This document shows, in pieces, positions 6,229 to 12,391 of a stretch of DNA of 15,276 bases. This DNA is from Lachnospiraceae bacterium (GTDB lineage Bacteria; Bacillota_A; Clostridia; Lachnospirales; Lachnospiraceae): assembly GCA_004556565.1 (NCBI GenBank), contig SFGN01000061.1, positions 1-15,276 of the forward strand. The letters are read 5' to 3'. Every line of letters starts with the position of its first letter. Position 1 is the stretch's first letter. The notes under the pieces were generated by a model. The model was not told where the DNA came from and searched no databases. It saw only the letters and a program-made list of their open reading frames with translations. A program made the position numbers and the translations under genes.

Positions 6229-6777
6229 ATGACAGAAAGAGACTATGCAATTAAGTCTTTCAAAGAGATTACATTGAATGCAAAGAGGCATACCGAACAG
6301 CGTATGGATCTCTATTATGAAAAGATAAAAACACTAATGAGTGATTATCAGGATCTGATTCTGGAGAATCAGATGGTTTTAGAAGAACTGGAGCAGGAAT
6401 GCCAGGACAAGATCAATGAAAATATGGCATATGCTCTTCAGTATATGGACGCTTATGATTATCGTATGCACATTGGACATCTGAAGAAGGAAATGAATAA
6501 CGTGATCCTGATCTATGGATTATGTGATATGGTTCACCGGGCTATGACACTGGTGAAGTATTTTACTCCAAATTTCGGAGAAGAATATTATGATGTGCTT
6601 TACGGATGCTACTGCAGAAGCAGAAAGACTGGGGATGTTGATATCATGATCGAGCTTGGCATGAGCAGAGCGACATTTTACAGAAAGAAGAAGGCAGCAC
6701 TGAGATATCTGGGCTACTATTTTTTTGAGATCGTGGTGCCACAGTCCGCAAACAAGAGATATAAACCTTCGTTTTAG
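6229..6777 (+). CDS. putative DNA-binding protein, ArpU/sigma-like
   Basis: A 182-residue soluble protein at ATG 6229 with AAGGAGAT eight bases upstream. The N-terminal half (about 10-100) is helical and charged, probably coiled coil. Residues 136-165 resemble a helix-turn-helix: 'GDVDIMIELGMSRATFYRKK' followed by a Tyr/Phe-rich stretch. The general plan recalls ArpU/RinA-like phage late regulators and other sigma-region-4-like proteins in Clostridia elements, but I do not recognise a precise family. It stands alone between a structured leader and the AT-rich Panacea cassette. Confidence 0.65.
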   Translation: MTERDYAIKSFKEITLNAKRHTEQRMDLYYEKIKTLMSDYQDLILENQMVLEELEQECQDKINENMAYALQYMDAYDYRMHIGHLKKEMNNVILIYGLCDMVHRAMTLVKYFTPNFGEEYYDVLYGCYCRSRKTGDVDIMIELGMSRATFYRKKKAALRYLGYYFFEIVVPQSANKRYKPSF

Positions 6778-6866
6778 GAGTATGAGGAAAAATAAAATGA
6801 TTATTCCGTAAAAGTCAAGAGAAAATTGTGTATCTTGCTGAAAATCAACATAATGACGAAAAACTA

Positions 6867-6895
6867 TATACATTTGGAAAGAAAAATAGTACAAT
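6867..6895 (+). promoter_or_regulatory. possible promoter of the Panacea cassette
   Basis: TATACA (6867-6872) and TACAAT (6890-6895) are separated by 17 bp in an AT-rich gap, about 35 bp before the cassette's first start codon. The -10 is one mismatch from consensus and the -35 two. Confidence 0.4.
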
Positions 6896-6930
6896 ATTAT
6901 ATCAAACCAAAGTCAGGAAGGGGGATGTTT

Positions 6931-7353
6931 ATGTCTTATAAGGCAATCGATATTGCAAAATATATAATTAATAAATGTACCATTGACCAGCATCCGATTT
7001 CCAATCTGCAACTTCAGAAGATTTTATATTATGTTCAAAAGACATTTTTAGAAAAAAATACGGTTGCATTTGATGATGAGATTGAAGCTTGGCAGTTTGG
7101 TCCTGTTGTACCAGAGGTATATTATCAGTATTGCGGATTTGGAGCAATTGCTATTCGCATGAAGTATACTACTGATATTTCTTCAAGTTATAGTTGCATA
7201 ATTGATCCTATTGTAGAAAATAAGAGAAATCTTAATCCGTGGGATATGGTTGAAGACACCCATAAAGCAGGAAAAGCATGGGCCGAAATTTATAAAGACG
7301 GATTGGGAAATCATTGTGTTATTCCAAAAGAGTTGATTCGTCAGAAGGGATAA
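6931..7353 (+). CDS. Panacea-domain (DUF4065/SocA-like) protein, probable antitoxin
   Basis: A 140-residue protein with the Panacea signature: 'AIDIAKYIINKC', then 'ISNLQLQKILYYVQKTFL' (L-x-LQKLLYY core), then 'IEAWQFGPVVPEVYYQY' (AW-x-x-GPVvpevY). This domain neutralises very diverse toxins in PanAT toxin-antitoxin pairs and is related to the SocA proteolytic adaptor. I choose ATG 6931 because GGAAGGGGG ends six bases before it; ATG 6925 in the same frame is possible. Only 3 nt separate its stop from the next gene, whose SD lies inside this gene's end, so the two form a tight operon. AT-richer sequence than the flanking genes suggests separate acquisition. Confidence 0.9.
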   Translation: MSYKAIDIAKYIINKCTIDQHPISNLQLQKILYYVQKTFLEKNTVAFDDEIEAWQFGPVVPEVYYQYCGFGAIAIRMKYTTDISSSYSCIIDPIVENKRNLNPWDMVEDTHKAGKAWAEIYKDGLGNHCVIPKELIRQKG

Positions 7354-7356
7354 CAG

Positions 7357-8340
7357 ATGCAAATACTTAACGAACAAGAAAAAAGAGATTCATTAAGACA
7401 ATTATTGATGGATTTAAGTAAATCTCAAGATGTCTTAAAAGATAGGAAAGATCGAAGAGACTATTATCTTAGATTGGAAGCTATATACTATAATACTGAC
7501 TCGGATAATTACAGGCATTTTTATTCAGATATTTTTGCTTGTCTTTCGTTAATAGATGCTGATGATTCTTTGGGCAATCTTGATATTCTTGCTCAAAATA
7601 TGGAAGCTATCAAGGAGGGGTATATTCCTATAAATCGCGATGAGGCACATAATAATGAGCTTATAGACATTCGTAAAGAAATTATCAAGTTGTATGATCA
7701 TACAAATTTGGACATAAGTCGAATTAACTATACAAAACGAATGGCAAGAGAAACTCAATCAGAGTTGGCTCGTGCGAAAGTTCTTATCGAAGATTTAAAA
7801 AATAAACTTGCTGAATCTGATGTTGCTAGAGCTGAAGCTGTTAATCATCTTAATACAGAGTCTTCAAAACTAAAGGAAGAGGTTCGGGATGGGCAAAAGA
7901 AGATGCAGAATGAATATATTACCATTTTGGGAATATTTGCAGCTATTGTACTTGCATTCACAGGTGGTATGACATTTTCCAGTTCTGTATTAGAAAATAT
8001 AGATAAAGCCTCAATTTATCGCATGATTGCTATTGTATTGATACTCGGATTAGTATTGTCAAATCTGATTTGGCTTTTGATAGATTTTTTGCGAGATATC
8101 AATGGAAAGAGTATAAGAAAATGGTGGTTAATAGCTGTAACAGATGTAGTTCTTCTGCTTGGTTTATTACTGACATTTTTATCTTATAAAAATCATTGGC
8201 TGGATGTTTCGCCGAGAGCATCAATAAGTACAGAAGCAGAACAACATATTGAGGGAAATAATGCGACTATAAATACAGAGGACGAAGAGAGTGAAACTTC
8301 AAAATCTGAGAAAGAAATTACAACAAATAAAACAGATTAA
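7357..8340 (+). CDS. coiled-coil protein with three membrane helices, Panacea partner
   Basis: A 327-residue protein of no family I recognise. Residues 1-115 form a soluble domain rich in Leu, Asp and Tyr. About 120-185 is a coiled coil ('AKVLIEDLKNKLAESDVA'). Three hydrophobic helices follow, near 187-209, 222-246 and 256-276. The C-terminal 50 residues are acidic, Ser/Thr/Asn-rich and probably disordered. There is no signal peptide. It starts at ATG 7357 with AGAAGGGA six bases upstream inside the Panacea gene, so translation is coupled. In PanAT systems the partner of Panacea is normally the toxin, often membrane-active, so this is probably a membrane-targeting toxin or defence effector. 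It is larger than typical small membrane toxins. Inference from pairing and topology only. Confidence 0.8.
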   Translation: MQILNEQEKRDSLRQLLMDLSKSQDVLKDRKDRRDYYLRLEAIYYNTDSDNYRHFYSDIFACLSLIDADDSLGNLDILAQNMEAIKEGYIPINRDEAHNNELIDIRKEIIKLYDHTNLDISRINYTKRMARETQSELARAKVLIEDLKNKLAESDVARAEAVNHLNTESSKLKEEVRDGQKKMQNEYITILGIFAAIVLAFTGGMTFSSSVLENIDKASIYRMIAIVLILGLVLSNLIWLLIDFLRDINGKSIRKWWLIAVTDVVLLLGLLLTFLSYKNHWLDVSPRASISTEAEQHIEGNNATINTEDEESETSKSEKEITTNKTD

Positions 8341-8345
8341 CTTAA

Positions 8346-8375
8346 GGGGACAGCAATCACTGCCCTCTTTTTTTT
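8346..8375 (+). terminator. terminator after the Panacea cassette
   Basis: GGGGACAG (8346-8353) pairs with CTGCCC (8360-8365) through GGG and CAG with a bulged A, followed by an eight-T run. It lies six bases after the stop of the membrane protein gene and isolates the cassette. Confidence 0.8.
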
Positions 8376-8397
8376 AGATTAAAATATAAACGATGAA

Positions 8398-8483
8398 GTA
8401 TCAAAAGATGATACTAATTTATCAGAGAATGATACATAATTGGATAAAATTGAGATACCTCTGATACTTACGACTGATACAAT
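8398..8483. repeat. cluster of TGATAC repeats with an extended -10 promoter
   Basis: TGATAC occurs at 8409, 8430, 8462 and 8475, with AGATAC at 8453 and the inverted GTATCA at 8398. The first pair forms GTATCA-N5-TGATAC. The last copy reads TGATACAAT (8475-8483), an extended -10 promoter (TGnTACAAT) that could start the long leader of the sigma-like gene near 8490. The repeats may be operators for that promoter or eroded promoter copies. No gene of believable size is seen here. Confidence 0.45.
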
Positions 8484-8489
8484 GATTAT

Positions 8490-8696
8490 GCTGGAAGTAG
8501 AAGATCAGCAGGACAATTAAATATGAGAAAACAACGAGCCAAGTAGACACAGACGGTGTGTGCTTGCACACGAACGGATGTGGATATTTGGCGACCAAAC
8601 AACATCGACATGTAGACCGATAGGTCGGAATGGAGATGCTGTTCAGATTGCGAGAGCAGTTTACTGCGAAGCAATCTGGTTGTTGCGTATGGAGCT
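8490..8696 (+). other. structured leader region of the sigma-like gene
   Basis: No protein gene is supported except a possible 7-codon leader (ATG 8524: MRKQRAK). Clear helices: GTGTGC-TT-GCACAC (8558-8571), TTTGG-CGA-CCAAA (8587-8599), GACC-GATA-GGTC (about 8615-8626), CAGATTGC/GCAATCTG (8644-8651/8671-8678) enclosing GCAGT-TT-ACTGC, and the palindrome ATGGAGCTCCAT (8689-8700), which overlaps the first arm of the terminator that follows. This could be a regulatory leader or an independent small RNA ending at 8728. Confidence 0.5.
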
Positions 8697-8728
8697 CCAT
8701 TAGGAATTTAAACCTAATGGGGCTTTTT
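8697..8728 (+). terminator. Rho-independent terminator 1 in the sigma leader
   Basis: CCATTAGG (8697-8704) pairs perfectly with CCTAATGG (8713-8720), followed by GGC and TTTTT. Its first arm shares CCAT with the palindrome 8689-8700, so the two helices are mutually exclusive, as in attenuators. Confidence 0.75.
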
Positions 8729-8749
8729 GCGTGATTCTACGAGCGGTGC

Positions 8750-8813
8750 AAACGAAGAAGGATCAGCATTGACACATGCTTGCATGTGAGAAATGCTGGT
8801 CCTTTTTTCGTTT
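8750..8813. terminator. strong terminator 2 in the sigma leader
   Basis: AAGGATCAGCATT (8758-8770) pairs with AATGCTGGTCCTT (8792-8804) with one G-U wobble, enclosing CACATGC-TT-GCATGTG (8773-8788), and is followed by TTTTTT. Flanking AAACGAA (8750-8756) and TTCGTTT (8807-8813) extend the symmetry, so it may also work on the minus strand. It lies upstream of the sigma-like gene, so it either ends a leader RNA or blocks read-through. Confidence 0.85.
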
Positions 8814-8929
8814 ATAGCGCGACAGCGCGACACCGAGCCGATAGGCGAGGTTAGCACCGCATTGATCTTTGATTTCCAGCCAATGCCACGGGTCTGCATA
8901 TGACCGCGTGATTGGAAAGGGAATCAAGC
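8814..8929 (+). other. rest of the sigma leader before the uORF
   Basis: Starts with the direct repeat GCGCGACA-GCGCGACA (about 8817-8832). CCAAT/ATTGG (8880-8884/8911-8915) encloses an imperfect CACG-GGTC/GACC-CGTG helix, which ends next to AAAGGGA, the SD of the upstream ORF. No protein gene seen. Confidence 0.4.
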
Positions 8930-9040
8930 ATGATCAGACGCATCAGTAAACCACGTGCACCTCCGCTCCTGGATTTGAAACACGAGAACAAGATTTCAAA
9001 TGCAGGAGGAAAAGAAGATGTACGTACAGCATCCATATAA
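8930..9040 (+). CDS. 36-codon upstream ORF overlapping the sigma-like gene start
   Basis: ATG 8930 with AAAGGGA seven bases upstream opens a frame starting MIRRISKPRAPPLLDLKHEN and ending at TAA 9038-9040, 20 nt inside the next gene. It runs straight through the hairpin that sequesters the sigma-like gene's SD, so its translation would open that hairpin. This looks like a leader ORF for translational coupling or attenuation. The arginine and proline content near its start could make ribosomes slow there. Conservation is not known to me. Confidence 0.5.
   Translation: MIRRISKPRAPPLLDLKHENKISNAGGKEDVRTASI
8966..9008 (+). promoter_or_regulatory. SD-sequestering hairpin of the sigma-like gene
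   Basis: CTCCTG (8966-8971) pairs with CAGGAG (9003-9008), and ATTTGAAA (8973-8980) pairs with TTTCAAAT (8994-9001), with one G-G mismatch and a 13-nt loop. The 3' arm contains most of the AGGAGG SD (9004-9009) for ATG 9018. When formed, the 14-bp stem should block initiation. Confidence 0.7.
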
Positions 9041-9572
9041 ATTCGAAGGAAAATACTACGCAAAGATTGATGGAGTATTCTATGAGATCTCCAAGGAAGT
9101 GGCGATGGCTATGTTTGCCGATTATAGAAATGAGATTTATCGCAGCCGTAAGTGGGCACCGGATTACAGGGAAGAGGATCTTCAGATGGAAGAGCTTCAG
9201 GATCTGAAGATTGATAATGAGAAAGAAAATGCTGCAAAAAAGAAGGATAAGAAGTGGAAGCGAAAGACCAAGAGATGTGAGATTCTTGATTGTGCCTTCA
9301 GCGCTAACAGCGATGGACTTTCTGTTGCCGATATGGCAGATGACACACAGCTCAGCATTGAAGAGCTGATCATTTTGAAAGAGGAGAGCAGAATTCTCCA
9401 TGACAAGATCAGTAAGCTTACGCTTCAGGAGCAATTTATAATCAAGTCTATCTATTTTGAGGGCATGAAACAGAAAGAAGTGGCAGAGATTCTTGGCGTC
9501 ACAAAAGGAGCTCTCAGTCAGAGACTTGGTACTATCCTCAGAAAGATGCGTACCATGTATCTGGAAGGATAA
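9018..9572 (+). CDS. sigma-70 region 4-like DNA-binding protein of an integrative element
   Basis: A 184-residue protein. ATG 9018 is chosen over the in-frame ATG 9000 because AGGAGG (9004-9009) fits it. The N-terminal 90 residues begin YVQHPYKFEGKYYAKIDG and become Lys/Glu-rich ('KKKDKKWKRKTKR'). Residues 125-184 are a sigma region 4-like HTH: 'ISKLTLQEQFIIKSIYFEGM' and then 'KQKEVAEILGVTKGALSQRL'. No region 2 is evident, so it is probably a sigma-like activator rather than a full sigma factor. Similar proteins are common in Tn916-like conjugative elements, upstream of excision and integration genes, as here. Expression is probably controlled by its long structured leader and uORF. Confidence 0.85.
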   Translation: MYVQHPYKFEGKYYAKIDGVFYEISKEVAMAMFADYRNEIYRSRKWAPDYREEDLQMEELQDLKIDNEKENAAKKKDKKWKRKTKRCEILDCAFSANSDGLSVADMADDTQLSIEELIILKEESRILHDKISKLTLQEQFIIKSIYFEGMKQKEVAEILGVTKGALSQRLGTILRKMRTMYLEG

Positions 9573-9577
9573 ATAAG

Positions 9578-9662
9578 ATTTCTTAAACTTTTTTGCTTCA
9601 CTGCCTAAACTTTTTCTGCGTTTTTTGTATTTAGTAACTGAAAAGGTTAATCCTTAAGAAAT
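9578..9662. repeat. direct and inverted repeats upstream of the excisionase gene
   Basis: TAAACTTTTT occurs at 9584-9593 and 9606-9615, 22 bp apart (two helical turns). The region is bounded by a perfect 9-bp inverted repeat, ATTTCTTAA (9578-9586) and TTAAGAAAT (9654-9662). It may be a binding site for the excisionase-like or integrase arm-binding proteins that follow, or an operator. Function inferred. Confidence 0.5.
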
Positions 9663-9683
9663 ACAGAAAGCGAGAATTCAGAA

Positions 9684-9851
9684 ATGGACAAGAGATGTTA
9701 TTCCGTAGCGGAGCTGCAGGAAATTTTAGGTGTAAGCAGACAGTGTATCTATGAGCTGCTCAAGAAGAAAGAATTCAGTTGGGTGATGGTTGGTGGCAAG
9801 TACCGCATTTCCAAGAAAAGTTTCGATGAGTGGCTGGACCAGAATCAGTAG
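9684..9851 (+). CDS. xis: small excisionase-like HTH protein
   Basis: A 55-residue protein, start MDKRCYSVAELQEILGVSRQ, then 'IYELLKKKEF', a short wing 'WVMVGGKYRIS' and 'KKSFDEWLDQNQ'. This is the complete MerR/excisionase-type winged HTH in its minimal form. The SD is weak (GAAAGCGAG). Xis proteins bend DNA at element ends to direct the integrase towards excision. A terminator follows directly, so it is a separate unit from the four-module HTH gene. The partner integrase is broken, so any excision function here may be vestigial. Confidence 0.85.
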   Translation: MDKRCYSVAELQEILGVSRQCIYELLKKKEFSWVMVGGKYRISKKSFDEWLDQNQ

Positions 9852-9855
9852 AAAG

Positions 9856-9905
9856 AGCTGTTAGGATTGCATTATCGGCAAGAGATGTACATCCTAACGC
9901 TTTTT
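9856..9905 (+). terminator. terminator after the excisionase-like gene
   Basis: AGCTGTTAGGAT (9856-9867) pairs with ATCCTAACGCT (9891-9901), with one bulged T, followed by a T5 run. The 23-nt loop contains a weak inner helix. It starts five bases after the xis stop. Confidence 0.75.
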
Positions 9906-9945
9906 CTGCAGATGAGTTATTTTAGTACCAAAGGAGGTGGCGCGA

Positions 9946-10920
9946 TTGTATTACAATCCATTGACAAAGGAAGAGGAGTTTCACGAACTGGTGAAAGAGA
10001 TTGAGAGCCAGAGTGCATACAAAAGGGTGCCTTCTCCGGAGAAAAAATACATGTCGGTAGCGGAAATGGGGAGGCTCTTGGGTTTGAAGAAGACGGACCG
10101 ATACTGGCTAGTTCACAAGAATTTTTTCAAGACGGAAGTGATTCTTGGGAAAATGCGTGTGGAGCTGGAAAGCTTCGAGAAATGGTATGCCAATCAGATC
10201 AAATATCACAAGGTTACCGGGGAGGAGCCTGGACGGGAACTGAAGCAGCGTTATTATTCGCCAAAGGATATTGCGGAAATTCTGCAGATTTCTGAATGGC
10301 AGGTTTACGAGGAGATGAAGAAAGCCGATGTGGAATATATCCTGGTGGATTATTGGAAAAGGTATCCTAAAGAAGCATTTGATGAGTGGTACAGGAATCA
10401 GAATCGGTTCCGCAATGCCGAGGATCGGGAGAAGGTTCGTGGCATTGTGGAAGGTTCTATGCGGATGCCGGAAATGGCCAGAATGTTGGGTGTTTCAAGA
10501 AGCGTAGTTTATAACATTATTGCTTGCTCGGATATTCTGAAAACCATTGAGCTTGATGGTCGAAGACGAGTGACTAAGGAAAGCTTTTATGAGTGGTATG
10601 CCAGTCAGGATCGATATCATATCGTATCGGAGCAGGTGCCGGAAACGGTGAAGAAAGAAGATAATCGCAGTATTGAAACATATAGAAGAGCGGTTCAGGA
10701 TCGTGATGGCCATACCAAAAATATCGGAAATGATGCATATCTGACGGTAAAGGAAGCTGCGCTTCTGGCAGGCATAAATCCGGCAACCGTACATAAGTGG
10801 ATCAAAAAAGGAAAAATTGAAGCAGTTCAAAGTAGCAAGACGGTTCGTATTCCAAGACAGGCGTTTGAAAATTGGCTGCAGAGCAGAAAGAAGGAGGATC
10901 AGCATGGCATCAATTGTTGA
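9946..10920 (+). CDS. four-module excisionase-type HTH protein
   Basis: A protein of about 324 residues made of four tandem winged-HTH (excisionase/MerR-like) modules: about 35-90, 103-157, 172-224 and 270-316. Each starts with a 'Y-hydrophobic-S/T-x-x-E/D' helix ('YMSVAEMGRLLGL', 'YYSPKDIAEILQI', 'MRMPEMARMLGVS', 'YLTVKEAALLAGI'). The first three end in nearly the same tail: 'EKWYANQIKYH', 'DEWYRNQNRFR', 'YEWYASQDRYH'. I choose TTG 9946, eight bases after AAGGAGG; the GTG at 9937 overlaps the SD itself. Its end overlaps the integrase start by 17 nt, so the two are co-translated. It is likely a multi-site DNA-binding architectural or recombination directionality factor. The role is inferred. 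Confidence 0.8.
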   Translation: MYYNPLTKEEEFHELVKEIESQSAYKRVPSPEKKYMSVAEMGRLLGLKKTDRYWLVHKNFFKTEVILGKMRVELESFEKWYANQIKYHKVTGEEPGRELKQRYYSPKDIAEILQISEWQVYEEMKKADVEYILVDYWKRYPKEAFDEWYRNQNRFRNAEDREKVRGIVEGSMRMPEMARMLGVSRSVVYNIIACSDILKTIELDGRRRVTKESFYEWYASQDRYHIVSEQVPETVKKEDNRSIETYRRAVQDRDGHTKNIGNDAYLTVKEAALLAGINPATVHKWIKKGKIEAVQSSKTVRIPRQAFENWLQSRKKEDQHGINC

Positions 10921-12057
10921 GAGAAGAGGCAGATTCTGTGTCGTATATAGTTATAAGGATAAGAACGGTAAGCGCAGACAGAAATGGGAAACCTATAAGA
11001 CCATGTCAGAAGCAAAGAAGCGCAAGAAGGAAATCGAGTATCGTGCAGATATCGGACAAATGATCGTGCCTCATTGTAAGACAGTGAAGGAGCTGCTGGA
11101 GGAGTATGTAAATTTGTATGGGAAAGAGGCCTGGGCGCTGTCTACATATTCTTCTAACGTGAGTATGATCAATAATTATATCATCCCGATTATTGGCGGA
11201 GATAAGCTGGAGAATATCAATACCAGATTTATCGAAAAATATTACCAGAGACTCCTCCGAACTCCGGCGGTGATCAATCCGGCAACCGGAAAGCGTCAGT
11301 CAGAGTATGTAACTCCGGCAACAATCCGGGATATTCACAAACTTCTTCGTAATTGTTTTCAACAGGCAGTAAAATGGGAGCTGATGGCAAAGAATCCGGT
11401 GATCTATGCAACAGTTCCAAAGTATAAGAGCGCAAAACGTGAAATCTGGACGGCAGAGACTTTGATGCATGCACTGGAAGTCTGTGAGGATGATCGCCTG
11501 AAGCTGGCCCTTAATCTGGCATTTTCCTGTTCTCTTCGTATGGGAGAAATGCTTGGGCTTACCTGGGACTGTGTGGATATATCAGAGGAAGCCATTGCGG
11601 AGAGCCGGGCTTTTATTTATGTTGATAAGGAAGTGCAGCGAGTAGACAAAGCAGCCATTCAGGAACTTCGAGGAAAAGATGTGATTCTGGTATTTCCGGG
11701 GGAGAGCAAGAAAAACAAGACCGTTCGTGTGTTGAAATTGCCAAAGACAGAGAGCAGTATCCGTTAAATGGCGGTGACATCAAGGCGGTACAGGGAGACT
11801 CCGGTCATTCCCAGATCAATATGGTCACCGATGTATACTCTCATATCATTGATGATGATCGCAGAAAAAATGCGGAACTCTTTGAGCAGGCCTTTTACGA
11901 GAAGAAGAATCTGGATCCGAGCATGCATGCCAACGTGGCCGGAAAGACAGTAGAACTTCCGACAAATGTGGATGCAGAGCTCCTGGCGAAGGTTCTTTCC
12001 AATCCGGAGATGGCAGCACTTTTATCTACTTTGGCCAAACCACTGGAGAGTAAATAA
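10904..12057 (+). pseudogene. int: tyrosine site-specific integrase, internal deletion and frameshift
   Basis: Residues 1-287 (10904-11767) read as a Tn916-type integrase: an N-terminal arm-binding domain ('RFCVVYSYKDKNGKRRQKWE'), a SAM-like core-binding domain, and the catalytic domain with the first Arg in 'SCSLRMGEMLGLTW' (about 212). The frame then stops at TAA 11765 right after 'PKTESSIR'. The C-terminus continues in another frame from 11764: 'LNGGDIKAVQGDSGHSQ', 'MVTDVYSHIIDDDRR' with the second His and the nucleophile Tyr, ending at 12057. Compared with relatives as I remember them, roughly 80 residues are missing between the two parts, including the HxxR box. The enzyme should therefore be inactive. 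A sequencing or assembly error would not explain an absent motif. Confidence 0.85.
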
Positions 12058-12118
12058 AGGGAAAAGTACTCTCTTTTCATTTGCGTCGAAATGGTAGCCA
12101 AGATGGCGACCAATAAAT

Positions 12119-12143
12119 ATGAGTCTCTTCGGAGGCTCATTTT
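12119..12143 (+). terminator. terminator after the integrase
   Basis: ATGAGTCTC, loop TTCG, GAGGCTCAT gives a 9-bp stem (one G-U) with the very stable UUCG tetraloop, followed by TTTT. It lies 60 bp after the end of the integrase remnant. Confidence 0.75.
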
Positions 12144-12286
12144 GCGCTACTTGGAAAATGAAATACCCAGCGTTATCTTATGTTAATCGCAAATAAGGGT
12201 ATAATAAGCGATAAGTTCCACAGACTGGAAGAAGAAGGGAAGTAAATGAGGATGAAAAGTCTTGACATTCGACCTTATATTTTAAC
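12144..12286. other. intergenic region between the integrase remnant and the ATPase gene
   Basis: No gene of believable size. TATAAT occurs at 12200-12205 without a clear -35. A small hairpin TTCCA-CAGAC-TGGAA lies at 12216-12230, and a 14-codon ATG frame starts at 12247. The end of the integrative element would be expected near here, but no matching repeat that could be an attachment site was found. Confidence 0.35.
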
Positions 12287-12377
12287 TTGAAAAAAGGATA
12301 ATGGCGATTTATAATCTAAATATATACTATAAAACGCCAAATAAGCTATTATAAAATAGCATATGGCGATTTATGAT
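12287..12377 (+). promoter_or_regulatory. ATPase gene promoter with three operator-like repeats
   Basis: TTGAAA (12287-12292), a 17-bp spacer and TATAAT (12310-12315) form a strong sigma-A promoter. Three copies of a 13-bp motif GGCGATTTATAAT are present: 12303-12315 forward (overlapping the -10), 12326-12338 reverse (11 of 13), and 12365-12377 forward (12 of 13, abutting the SD). The first two form a 36-bp dyad, 12303-12338. The extended motif at 12305-12318 is identical over 14 bases to one in the repressor/umuC intergenic region. This looks like tight transcriptional repression. Confidence 0.6.
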
Positions 12378-12391
12378 AAGGTGGTGCTTCT

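Noticed and set aside
5915..6250. 111-codon minus-strand frame across the structured region upstream of the 182-residue gene.
   Set aside because: It runs antisense through the base-paired elements, has no convincing SD, and is probably open only because of the composition of the structured sequence.
12058..12391. Search for an attachment-site direct repeat next to the integrase.
   Set aside because: No repeat matching another part of the window was found; the other element end may lie outside.
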